From Glaciimonas sp. (GTDB lineage: Bacteria; Pseudomonadota; Gammaproteobacteria; Burkholderiales; Burkholderiaceae), in NCBI GenBank assembly GCA_014377145.1, contig JACMQE010000166.1, forward strand, positions 1 through 7,818: DNA of 7,818 bases, in the 5' to 3' direction. Positions 1 to 7,281 of this stretch are shown piece by piece (positions within the stretch are counted from its first letter, which is position 1; each line of letters starts with the position of its first letter). The position numbers and the translations under genes are program-made. The notes under the pieces were generated by a model, which worked only from the letters and a program-made list of their open reading frames with translations, made no database searches and was not told the DNA's origin.

Positions 1-2204
1 GATCGCCGTAAGTGCTGTAGAGCGCGGTGCGGATATCATTAATCTGTACTCCCGCATCATTGGCACGATCACGATCAATATCAATACTGGCCTGTAAGCC
101 GTTCATCTGAGAGTCACTGGTCACGCCGCGAAACATTGCATCGTTGCGCATCTTTTCTTATATCCGTTTGGCCCATTCAGTTCACTCGTCGACATGCACA
201 CTTTGTAAGGTGTATTGGATAGCGGCTTTTACTTGAGCGACCGCCCAGACGCAAATTTTGCACCAGCATCAGATACACCGACGTACCGGCTACGCCACGC
301 AATTTTCCGCGTAAGCATTTCTAATACTTGATTCATGATCTGGCGGTCCTTACGTGCTTTCAAACCAATGAACATCGATCCAGAATTGCTATTACTGCCA
401 CTAACTCGTGACGTAATGCTCTTGACAATCTGTCTTTTCCAATAATTTCAGCAGCGTTGTGTAATATGGCAACCATCGCTGGGTAGGAGGTATCTTGCGG
501 CCCTTCGACTGTTGCTTTGATATAAATGATATCTTCTGTCGGAAAAACCTCTTTTGGGACTGGTGGCAAATAACACACCCGTCAATACGAAGGTTGCAGT
601 GGCCCCAATCAGGACCCAACGCCGATATGCTAAACACCAATCCAGACCACGATAGGTATCCAAGACAGCATGAAAACTTTGTTCAAACTGATGACTTAAC
701 CAACCGTACTGCGCATGGTTTTCGTGTATTAAATATCAACTGCACAGCATCGGCACCAAGGTCAGTGACACCAGTGCCGAAACCATGACGGCAAGTGATA
801 CGACGGCTGCGAACTCATGAAACATCAAGCCGATTACGCCTGGCATAAAAAATATCGGGATAAAAACCGCCACCAGCGAGATAGAAATCGACATGCTCGT
901 AAAGCCAGCCAACTTCTTTTGATGCCTTGAGCGCCGCTGCCATTGGCTCATGCCCTGCTCAACATAACGCACAATATTTTCCACCATGACAATGGCATCA
1001 TCTACCGCCAGGCCAATCGCAATCGTGAGGGCTAGTAACAAAATATTGTCCAGGCTGTATCCTAACCACAACATCAATGCGCAACAACCAATCAGATAAA
1101 TAGGCAGAGAAAAAACCGGAATTACGGCTGCCGATAGTCGCTTCAGAAACAAAAAAATTACTAACATTACCAGCACTATATTCAACAGCAGTGTGTGCTT
1201 AACGTCTGCAATCGCGTCACGAATCGAGACCGATCTTGTCATTCAATACATGAATGTTGATTGAGGCTGGCATCTGTGCTGTAAATTGCGGCAAAGTCGC
1301 CTTGACAGCATCCACCACAGGAACGGTATTCGCGTCTGGCTGGCACTGCACTGCCAGAACAATAGAAGGCTCACCATTGATCCAGCTACCACTTTTAGTT
1401 ATTTCGACGCTATCTTCTACATCAGCCACGTCTTTCAAGCGCATGCTTGAGCCATCCTAATTTTTAATGATTAACTTAGAAAATGCTGCAGCGTTGCCCA
1501 ATTGCTTATTAGCTTGTATCGTCAAACTTTGACGCGGTTCGTCTACCACACCGACTGAACTATTCGTATTGGCTGACTTAATCGCAATCGCCAACTCGTC
1601 CATCGTCATGTTGCGTGCTGCTAGTTGATCGGGTCTAGCCTTAACCCGCACCGCGTAACGACGCTGATCATATACCCGCTACCTGTGCGACGCCGGTTAT
1701 CGTCGATAAAGATGGCGAGATCAAATTCTCTGCGTAATCATTCAGGTCGGCTAACGATAGGGACGGCGAAGTCAGACCGAGCAATAGCAATGGCGCATCA
1801 GCAGGATTGACCTACGATAGGCCAAGCAAGGAAGTCATTTCTAAGGGTAGGCTGCGTTGTGCGCGCAAGAACGCAGCCTGTACATCGACGGCGGCGGCAT
1901 CGATGTCACGATCTGAATTAAATTCGAGGGTAATAGAGCTAGTGCCAAGAGTATTAGTGGAGCTGATAGTCGCCAGACCGGGGATCGTCGAAAATTATTT
2001 TTCCAGCGGGATCGCGACCGATACAGCCATAATTTCCGGACTAGCCCCAGGCAATGATCCACTGACGTTAATGACGGGGGTGTTGTAACTTGGCAATGCT
2101 GCAATCGTTAGTTTGGTGTAGGAAAAAATTCCCAGGACCACGATTGCGATTGATAGCAACACGGTCATGATCGGACGGCGGATGCATAGTTCAGATATAT
2201 TCAC
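1..2204 (-). pseudogene. Decayed RND multidrug efflux pump (AcrB/MdtB/MuxB family), N-terminal two thirds, runs off the left edge
   Basis: This was an inner-membrane RND proton/drug antiporter. A GTG start at 2204 behind GGAAAAAG gives MNISELCIRRPIMTVLL, the usual first membrane helix. Further on are NPADAP, RRYAVRVKARPDQL and RSVSIRDAIADVKHTLLL. The transmembrane block (about 1240-740) keeps the proton-relay aspartates in GLAVDDAIVMVEN and also GVIGLMFHEFA. PTED and IKATVEGPQDTSY follow, then RDRANDAGVQINDIRTALY at the edge. The coding frame is broken by stops at 1995-1997, 1812-1814, 1457-1459, 736-738, 182-184 and 158-160. There are also frameshifts near 1676, 1235, 553, 428, 402, 297 and 217, read by matching fragments to the family pattern from memory. 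No long product is possible. It sits 83 bases downstream of its adaptor gene, the usual mdtA-mdtB or muxA-muxB order. The family is confident; the exact subfamily less so. Confidence 0.93.
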
Positions 2205-2287
2205 GTTAATCTTTTTCCGCTGATGAGGTCAGGTTTGCTATGCTGAATGCACAACTGACAGACACGTGTTTTATAAGTCAGTGCAAT

Positions 2288-3429
2288 TTAGATAGCAACT
2301 TCTTTTGCAATTGCAGCAGGTTTTGTCTCAGCTTCTTTTATAGAGGAACCAGGGCGCAGACTTTGCATCCCTTCAACGACGATCTGGCTGCCAATCGCGA
2401 CGCTGGTGACAGCAGCATTACCATTCGCAATCTCCACCACCTCAAGCGGTTGCATCGTGACAGTCTCATCCTGATTAAAAATGTAGACGAACTTATTCGA
2501 GGGACCGGTGACGATAGACTGTGCAGGAATTACTACCGCGTCATTCAGCGTCCTGGAAATCAGATGAACATTCACATAAGTACCGGGCTACATCACGCGC
2601 TTGGCGTTCTCGAACTGAGCTTTCATGCGGATAGTGCCGCTTTGCGTATCGGCAAGTATTGTCGATAAAAATAAGTTTGCCAATCAACTGTTGATCACCC
2701 GGCAATTGCACAATTACAGGTGCGTTCCCATCTAGATAACTGGCCCGAATCGAATGCAGTTCTTTTTCCAGTAACGAGAAACTGACTGCAATCGGATCGA
2801 GTTGAAAAATAGTTACCATTGGGGTGCCGCCTAGTTGGGCCAAACTGCCCGGATGCACACTGATAGCGCCGATACGGCCGCTGATGCTGGCATTAGTCTG
2901 GTTAAAATCTAGCGTAATAATGCTGGACTGGACCACGGCCTGATCAGCTTCGACGATCCTGCGTAGGGAGACAACCTTGCTCTGTGCAATATCAACTACT
3001 GCGCTTGATACAAATTTCTGATCCAGTAATTCTTGATTACGTTTCAGCACCATTTGCGCATCAACTAACATAGCATTGTCGGTCGCCAACTGCGCACGCG
3101 CCTTATCAACGTCCGAGGTGTCACTCCGCGCATCAAGGGTAAACCAAGCGTTGATTGGCCTTCACATCCTATTCTTCCCGCACATGGACCTGACGTACGA
3201 CGTTCTGAATTTGTGGTCGGACATCGACGGTATTAATGGCATTGACGTAACCATTCGCAAATACTGTAATTGGGACGGTTTTTCGTTCTGCATGACTAGT
3301 TCGGACTATTTACACTACTTTTTCATTCGTTGAAGCATTACTGGAAAACTTACCCCTAAGACTAAAAATGATAAGTCCAACAATTATCAAGACAGCAAAA
3401 ATAAAAAAATACTTATAGGAGACGCACAT
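2288..3429 (-). pseudogene. Decayed periplasmic adaptor (membrane fusion protein, MdtA/AcrA-like) of the RND pump
   Basis: The adaptor would have linked the inner-membrane pump to an outer-membrane channel. Reading from an ATG at 3429 gives a hydrophobic N-terminal segment (YFFIFAVLIIVGLIIFSL). Next comes a lipoyl-type half with FANGYVNAINTVDVRPQI, then a coiled-coil part with DKARAQLATDNAMLVDAQ. Family-typical stretches follow: SGRIGAISVHPGSLAQLG, VTIFQLDPIAVSFSLLE, and after 2650 TQSGTIRMKAQFENAKRV and GTYVNVHL. The frame is interrupted by TAA at 3310-3312, TAG at 3169-3171 and TAG at 2588-2590. The last replaces the Trp expected in VMWPGTYVNV. Frameshifts lie near 3145 and 2655. About 380 codons can be traced, close to the normal family length, so the decay is by point lesions rather than deletion. 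I see no convincing ribosome binding site, and the start is uncertain. Presumably once co-transcribed with the pump gene. Confidence 0.92.
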
Positions 3430-3682
3430 AAGAAGAATTCTGAAAGCTTTACATGAGTACGAACGGAAATATGAGCAAAATATAACTTAAATAAGCAGAG
3501 TAATTCTAGGCACAAAAGATTTTTGCGGCAAACCAGCCGAATGATAGACGTTATTATTTGAAGCACCGACTTTAGCTAGCCGATTTTGATAAATTCTTAA
3601 TACTTCTGGGATTATTTTGACTTGACAAAAGCTAGTACTGCTTCGACAGACAGTCAAAGCATGGCAAGTAGAGAAGAAAAAA
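3430..3682. other. Spacer between the SRP RNA gene and the efflux remains
   Basis: This AT-rich stretch has no supported gene. On the minus strand an open frame continues from the SRP RNA into it (to 3487), with fragments such as RIYQNRLAKVGASNNN and LPQKSFVPRIT that look mildly protein-like. I recognise no family and cannot rule out a remnant of an older gene. The T-rich run just after the RNA (minus strand, about 3672-3686) is the likely ffs terminator. A minus-strand TTGACT lies in the middle of the stretch but has only a weak partner (TAGCTT, 17-base spacing). It could have been the efflux promoter, though this is low confidence. Confidence 0.4.
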
Positions 3683-3784
3683 GAGAGGCGAGCCTTGTCT
3701 GCGGCACTTGCGGGAAACAGCTGTGGCTGCTTCGTTCCCGACCTGACCAAATTCACCATGCCGCAATGCGCAGGGGCCCGCCAG
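3683..3784 (-). ncRNA. ffs: 4.5S RNA / bacterial small signal recognition particle RNA
   Basis: This RNA binds Ffh (SRP54) and directs ribosomes making membrane proteins to FtsY at the inner membrane. On the minus strand it contains the hallmark domain IV: GGTCAGGTC, then a GGAA tetraloop closed by G-C, then GAAGCAGCC. The symmetric and asymmetric internal loops recognised by Ffh are present. The ends pair perfectly: GGCGGGCC (3782-3775) with GGCTCGCC (3694-3687), one G-U included. An inner helix pairs TGCGGCAT with GTGCCGCA. A T-rich run (TCTCTTTTTTCTTCTC) follows as terminator. About 100 nt is the normal size for the short SRP RNA of proteobacteria. Both helices and the loop look undamaged, in contrast to the neighbouring efflux genes. 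The exact ends are estimated to within a few bases. Confidence 0.95.
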
Positions 3785-3789
3785 GGTAA

Positions 3790-3818
3790 ATTGTACCGCA
3801 TCGCCGCCCGACTGGTAT
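3790..3818 (-). promoter_or_regulatory. Promoter of the SRP RNA gene, with -10 TACAAT and a poor -35
   Basis: On the minus strand TACAAT (3795-3790) lies 6-7 bases before the paired 5' end of the RNA, as expected for a sigma70 -10 box. With a 17-base spacer the -35 position is 3818-3813, which reads ATACCA and is a poor match to TTGACA. That hexamer lies inside the arm of the perfect inverted repeat at 3812-3859, so the original -35 may have been replaced. Confidence 0.65.
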
Positions 3819-3859
3819 TTTATTTTGTATCAGTACGGCGATACAAAATAAAATACCAG
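3812..3859. repeat. Perfect AT-rich inverted repeat, 20-bp arms, 8-nt loop
   Basis: The left arm CTGGTATTTTATTTTGTATC (3812-3831) is exactly complementary to 3840-3859, around the loop AGTACGGC. It lies between the ubiD end and the ffs promoter. The stem has no GC-rich base and no T-tract on either side, so it is not a standard intrinsic terminator. In RNA or single-stranded DNA it would form a 20-bp hairpin. Its function is unknown. Confidence 0.9.
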
Positions 3860-3888
3860 CACTGACCAACTAACATTAAATAATATTA

Positions 3889-4011
3889 CTAGAACACTTA
3901 CGCAAAATCGTCCTAGCAGCGTTGTGCTCTCCTAGCCGTACTAACGCGTACTGGCTTCATCGGCAGATTCTGGTAAAACTCGTTGCTGGGACAATTTTGC
4001 GTAAGTTCTAG
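3889..4011. mobile_element. Small MITE-like element or IS remnant with inverted-repeat ends and CTAG flanks
   Basis: The left end CTTACGCAAAAT.GTCC.AGCA.CG (3897-3921) is complementary to the right end (3981-4005) at 22 of 25 positions. Both ends continue outward as AAC or AA into CTAG, at 3889-3892 and 4008-4011, which looks like a 4-bp target duplication. Several IS5-family transposons target YTAR/CTAG with 4-bp duplications, so a non-autonomous relative is plausible. CTAG is itself a palindrome, so the flanks could also be extra repeat ends. The inside (about 60 bases) has no ORF but holds a small hairpin (AGCCGTAC/GTACTGGCT). The right flank touches the ubiD stop codon. A transcript of ubiD would fold the ends into a 25-bp stem. 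Confidence 0.65.
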
Positions 4012-5496
4012 CTACAAACCCAGTTCCTGCCAAATCTGATCTACCCGCGCCTTGACTACATCTGACATCTTGATCGTCGTTCCCCATTCACGCGTCGTTT
4101 CACCCGGCCATTTATTGGTCGCATCGATCCCCATCTTGCTACCCAGGCCACTCACGGGCGAGGCAAAATCTAGATAATCGATCGGCGTACTATCAACTAG
4201 CGTCGTATCGCGAATAGGATCAACGCGCGTCGTGATCGCCCAAATAACCTCATTCCAGTCACGAATATTGACATCCTCATCCACTACAATGATGAATTTT
4301 GTATACATAAATTGCCGTAAGAAACTCCAGACACCAAACATCACGCGCTTGGCATGTCCAACGTAGGCTTTTTTGATTTGGACTACCGCCATACGATAAC
4401 TGCATCCCTCAGGCGGCAAATAGAAATCAATGATTTCAGAAAATTGCTTTTGTAATAACGGGATAAACACTTCATTCAGGGCGACGCCTAGCACGGCGGG
4501 TTCATCAGGCGGTTTGCCGGTATAAGTGGAGTGATAAATCGGCGATGGCCGCATAGTAATACGATCAATCGTGAATACCGGGAAATAATCTTGCTCATTG
4601 TAATAACCGGTGTGATCGCCAAACGGTCCCTCTAATGCCATCTCGTAACCCGAAGGGTGATTTGGGTCAGGGTTAATATGGCCTTCCAGCACAATTTCTG
4701 CCGAGGCCGGTACGCGCAAGTCGCTCCCAATTGCTTTGACCAACTCTGTCCGACTGCCGCGCAACAATCCTGCGAACTGATATTCTGACAAGCTATCCGG
4801 GACCGGCGTCACTGCGCCTAATATAGTAGCGGGGTCCGCGCCCAACGCCACCGCCACAGGATAAGGTTTACCGCCGGTGGCGATGCCATGCTCACGAAAG
4901 TCCAACGCGCCCCCACGATGGGCTAGCCAGCGCATGATGACCTTATTACAAGAGAGTACCTGCTGACGATAAATACCAAGATTCTGACGTTTTTTGTACG
5001 GGCCTTTAGTAATCACCAAACCCCAAGTAATGAGCGGTGCGACATCCCCAGGCCAGCAATGCTGAATCGGCAAACGCCCCAGATCTACGTCGTTACCCTC
5101 CCAAACAATTTCCTGACACGGAGCTGAGCGACGCTCTTTGGGCGCCATGTCCCAAAGCGATTTCACCAATGAACCCAACCCAAGTAAATCTTTAAAATCT
5201 TTAGGTGGTTCCGGCTCTTTCAAGCGCGCCAGAACGTGACCGATACGCCGCAACTCAATGACATCGTCAACTCCCATGCCTAATGCCACCCGCCGTGGCG
5301 TACCAAATAAATTACCCAATACCGGCATCGTATGTCCAGTCGGATTTTTAAACAACAACGCAGGACCGGCAGCACGTAGAGTCCTATCACATATTTCAGT
5401 CATCTCCAGAACTGGCGAAACAGCGACAGACACATGCATCAACTCCCCTAATCGTTCTAATTTAACAATAAAATCACGTAAATCTGTATATTTCAT
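4012..5496 (-). CDS. ubiD: UbiD, 3-octaprenyl-4-hydroxybenzoate carboxy-lyase
   Basis: UbiD removes the carboxyl group of polyprenyl-4-hydroxybenzoate in ubiquinone synthesis, using prenylated FMN made by UbiX, at the cytoplasmic face of the membrane. The 494-residue ORF has normal family length (E. coli about 497) and is intact. Family landmarks include QNLGIYRQQ (about 171-179), [55 protein letters not shown] (289-300), [34 protein letters not shown] and [21 protein letters not shown]. By analogy with E. coli UbiD, N172 and E238 would bind the metal, 175-177, 189-191 and 194-195 would contact the cofactor, and D294 would be the proton donor; all are present. The ATG start matches the usual [10 protein letters not shown] beginning, but no clear Shine-Dalgarno precedes it. 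ubiX is not in the window. The gene is followed directly by a small mobile element, and I see no classical terminator. Confidence 0.97.
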   Translation of the reverse strand: MKYTDLRDFIVKLERLGELMHVSVAVSPVLEMTEICDRTLRAAGPALLFKNPTGHTMPVLGNLFGTPRRVALGMGVDDVIELRRIGHVLARLKEPEPPKDFKDLLGLGSLVKSLWDMAPKERRSAPCQEIVWEGNDVDLGRLPIQHCWPGDVAPLITWGLVITKGPYKKRQNLGIYRQQVLSCNKVIMRWLAHRGGALDFREHGIATGGKPYPVAVALGADPATILGAVTPVPDSLSEYQFAGLLRGSRTELVKAIGSDLRVPASAEIVLEGHINPDPNHPSGYEMALEGPFGDHTGYYNEQDYFPVFTIDRITMRPSPIYHSTYTGKPPDEPAVLGVALNEVFIPLLQKQFSEIIDFYLPPEGCSYRMAVVQIKKAYVGHAKRVMFGVWSFLRQFMYTKFIIVVDEDVNIRDWNEVIWAITTRVDPIRDTTLVDSTPIDYLDFASPVSGLGSKMGIDATNKWPGETTREWGTTIKMSDVVKARVDQIWQELGL

Positions 5497-5557
5497 AGTT
5501 TTTGGATGTTTCTATTTGTGAAGCCTACAATTTAAGCATTTCAGCCAATTCGTTGAT

Positions 5558-5587
5558 TTTATTGATATATAGTTTATATCAAGTCAA
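5558..5587 (-). promoter_or_regulatory. Possible ubiD promoter using the palindrome's left arm
   Basis: On the minus strand TTGACT (5587-5582) in the left arm of the inverted repeat is followed after 18 bases by AATAAA (5563-5558), which matches TATAAT at four of six positions. Transcription would start about 55 bases before the ubiD ATG. The -10 is weak and nothing else supports it. Confidence 0.35.
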
Positions 5588-5646
5588 CACTATTAAATAT
5601 AAAAGCTATTACTTTTATATTTAATAGTGTTGACTTGATATAAACT
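5571..5646. repeat. Perfect inverted repeat with 35-bp arms and a 6-nt loop between ubiD and the transglycosylase gene
   Basis: The arm at 5571-5605 (beginning AGTTTATATCAAGTC) is exactly complementary to 5612-5646 at all 35 positions, around the loop CTATTA. Complementarity ends abruptly on both sides, with no target duplication visible. The arms are AT-rich and each carries TTGACT pointing outward, so the repeat gives a -35 hexamer to each direction. There is no T-tract of terminator type. So long and exact a palindrome is unstable in most bacteria, so it is either recent or maintained. Confidence 0.95.
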
Positions 5647-5658
5647 GCCACCTACAAT
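5630..5658 (+). promoter_or_regulatory. Strong sigma70-type promoter, TTGACT-17-TACAAT
   Basis: TTGACT (5630-5635) and TACAAT (5653-5658) are separated by exactly 17 bases. The GC-rich stretch GCGCGGCG follows, similar to discriminators of stable-RNA promoters under stringent control. Transcription would start near 5665. The -35 lies within the right arm of the inverted repeat and the -10 just outside it. The first supported gene downstream is the transglycosylase at 6025. Confidence 0.7.
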
Positions 5659-6024
5659 GCGCGGCGATCTTGATGCATTAGGAAGAGCAAAAAACACTTT
5701 TCCCAGCTCGCAAGATTTACGGAATTGAGGGCCACACAACATTCTAACGACTGTTTTCAGAGGACATCAGCCTTCTCCCCAAAAAATTTGTTTGCAACTG
5801 GTCGGCACATTTAACGAAACATTGAATATTTCCAGGAACTGCCGGATTTACGACTAATCGGCTCCGCACCGCCAGTCGACTGCAAACATCACGACGTTTT
5901 GCGCGATATAAATGCAAGAAGCGCCAAACGATATTGTACGTTGCATGCAGAATTTAGCTGCTGTTTTGGCTTTCCGTGCCTCTCTGAGGCCAATGCATGC
6001 AGCGCAACGATCAGGAGGTTCAGT
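5659..6024 (+). other. Long untranslated stretch before the transglycosylase gene
   Basis: No gene is supported in these 366 bases. If the promoter at 5630-5658 drives the transglycosylase gene, this is a 5' leader of about 360 nt. I found no tRNA or recognised riboswitch. TGCATGCAG occurs twice (5942-5950 and 5993-6001). A 39-codon ORF (ATG 5912, stop TAG 6029-6031) overlaps the transglycosylase start by seven bases and could couple translation, but it lacks a Shine-Dalgarno. The transglycosylase frame stays open upstream to a TTG at 5899, but that part has a different composition and no ribosome binding site. Confidence 0.55.
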
Positions 6025-6027
6025 TTG
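6013..6027 (+). promoter_or_regulatory. Perfect Shine-Dalgarno AGGAGG and TTG start of the transglycosylase
   Basis: AGGAGG (6013-6018) is followed after six bases by an in-frame TTG (6025-6027). It decides the start of the transglycosylase in favour of this codon over the TTG at 5899, which has no ribosome binding site. Confidence 0.85.
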
Positions 6028-7056
6028 TTAGCTCGTTCAATAAAAGTAGGATCTACTCAGGTCAGAGTTGGCCCTAGCCGGATACCGATAAACGCATTAA
6101 AGCAATTAGGCAACCAGTCTGCCACCGCTATATCAAAAGCATTATTGTCTGTGCACTGCACCTTAGGTGACCTCATTAGCAATTCCAGTAACGCAGGTAG
6201 GGTCGTCCTGATGGTCAGTCTGGTTTCCATCATTGGCACTACAACCCTAACCGTTAAACCAGAAGTAGTGTTGCAGCTCAAAAAATTGCCGCTATTTAGC
6301 AGCAATCAGGGCATTGATACCTATCAGGCGCCAGCAGCTCAGGATGTAATCGGAAAGGCTGACACCGTTAATATAGAAGCACATAAAGCCAATACTTTGA
6401 CGGCAATGGCTGCAGCTATCAATAAGTCGACTCAGCTTCACGCAACTAATATAGACCTGAAAACCGCGCGTCCTACCGACGCCCATCAACAACAGTGGGT
6501 TACTAACTGGTTGTCGAAGCGCTATCGGGTGGCTGGTGATGCTACCAATATGTTTGTTAGCACCGCATACAAAACTGCCACGGAAACCAAATTGGACCCT
6601 CTGCTTATTTTGGCGGTAATGGCAATTGAATCCGGGTTTAATCCGTTTGCCGAAAGTTCAGTCGGTGCTCAAGGATTGATGCAGGTAATGTCAAAGATTC
6701 ATCAAGAGAAGTTTGAGGATTTTGGGGGCGTAAAAGCAGCACTTAATCCGGCTGCCAATATCAAGGTTGGCTCGCTTATTCTGAAAGATTATGTAATCCA
6801 AGGCGGATCGGTTGAAGCTGGGCTGAAACGCTACGTTGGTGCGAGTGCATTTACAACTGATGGTGGCTATGGCAATCGCGTTTTAGCCGAGTATCGTAGG
6901 CTACAAGTAGTAGCTACGGGAAAGAATGTATCCTCCAGCGGTGGCATGGCACCTATGCCACCGCCAAAACAACGTCAGACATCGATAACGACGCAAGCAC
7001 CAGCCATTCTTATGGAGGTTAATATAAAATGCCTACGGAAGCCGCCACGGATATGA
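6025..7056 (+). CDS. Membrane-anchored lytic transglycosylase, SLT domain (family 23 type)
   Basis: Predicted to cleave the glycan strands of peptidoglycan between MurNAc and GlcNAc, leaving 1,6-anhydro ends, in the periplasm. From the TTG start it has 343 residues. A basic and polar N-terminal part of about 59 residues is followed by one hydrophobic segment (VVLMVSLVSIIG, from about residue 60), a likely membrane anchor. A linker rich in Ala and Thr leads to the SLT domain at about 175-295. There VMAIESGFNPFAES holds the catalytic Glu (E202), GAQGLMQVM (214-222) is the second motif, RYVGAS (269-274) stands where the usual AYNAG-like motif lies, and GYGNRVLAEYRRL closes the domain. The C-terminal tail is low-complexity (PMPPPKQRQ). 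The gene is intact and convergent with livF, with a terminator between. The final residues after about 7018 may be a short out-of-frame tail. I do not assign a specific mlt name. Confidence 0.88.
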   Translation: MLARSIKVGSTQVRVGPSRIPINALKQLGNQSATAISKALLSVHCTLGDLISNSSNAGRVVLMVSLVSIIGTTTLTVKPEVVLQLKKLPLFSSNQGIDTYQAPAAQDVIGKADTVNIEAHKANTLTAMAAAINKSTQLHATNIDLKTARPTDAHQQQWVTNWLSKRYRVAGDATNMFVSTAYKTATETKLDPLLILAVMAIESGFNPFAESSVGAQGLMQVMSKIHQEKFEDFGGVKAALNPAANIKVGSLILKDYVIQGGSVEAGLKRYVGASAFTTDGGYGNRVLAEYRRLQVVATGKNVSSSGGMAPMPPPKQRQTSITTQAPAILMEVNIKCLRKPPRI

Positions 7057-7142
7057 AAAGTCGTAATTTTCAGCAATCTGCCTCAAACGACCAAATAACG
7101 ATTCTTGAAGACCTGGTTCCAAAATTAAGAACTGTCCATTAA
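7029..7142 (+). CDS. Small 37-residue ORF overlapping the transglycosylase end
   Basis: An ATG at 7029 preceded by GGAGG (about 10 bases away) opens a 37-residue frame starting MPTEAATDMKSRNF and ending LVPKLRTVH, with TAA at 7140-7142. It overlaps the last 28 bases of the transglycosylase in another frame and ends just before the terminator. I recognise no family. It may be a translationally coupled small protein, or the original C-terminal tail of the transglycosylase displaced by a frameshift near 7020. It is soluble-looking, without a membrane segment. A chance ORF also remains possible. Confidence 0.4.
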   Translation: MPTEAATDMKSRNFQQSASNDQITILEDLVPKLRTVH

Positions 7143-7163
7143 TTTGTAACTTAACCATACATA

Positions 7164-7205
7164 GAAGTAATAAAAAAGAGCTTTAGGGCTCTTTTTTATT
7201 ACTTC
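7164..7205. terminator. Bidirectional intrinsic terminator
   Basis: The 18-base arm GAAGTAATAAAAAAGAGC (7164-7181) is exactly complementary to 7188-7205, around the loop TTTAGG. The A-run on one side and T-run on the other give a hairpin ending in U's for transcripts from both strands. It lies between the convergent transglycosylase (plus) and livF (minus) genes. Confidence 0.9.
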
Positions 7206-7281
7206 CTTCATTCAATCCTATGCCCAGAGTAACTCTTCTTACACTCACCTCCTTGTACTACCCCCCCAATCACCATTACTA

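Noticed and set aside
495..788. Plus-strand ORF of 97 codons
   Set aside because: It lies antisense to the clear RND pump remains and has no family features.
2240..2668. Plus-strand ORF of 142 codons
   Set aside because: It is antisense to the adaptor pseudogene, whose own frame matches the family.
3076..3333. Plus-strand ORF of 85 codons
   Set aside because: It is the antisense shadow of the adaptor N-terminal region, open only by chance.
3487..3801. 104-codon minus-strand ORF
   Set aside because: Its first third is the SRP RNA and its promoter read as protein; the remainder shows no recognisable domain.
3812..3859. Inverted repeat as an intrinsic terminator for ubiD
   Set aside because: The stem is AT-rich without a GC base and no T-tract follows on either strand.
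5258..5521. Plus-strand ORF of 87 codons
   Set aside because: It is antisense to the highly conserved N-terminal part of ubiD.
5899..6024. Upstream TTG start extending the transglycosylase by 42 residues
   Set aside because: It has no ribosome binding site and a Cys-rich, non-typical sequence; the TTG at 6025 has a perfect AGGAGG six bases away.
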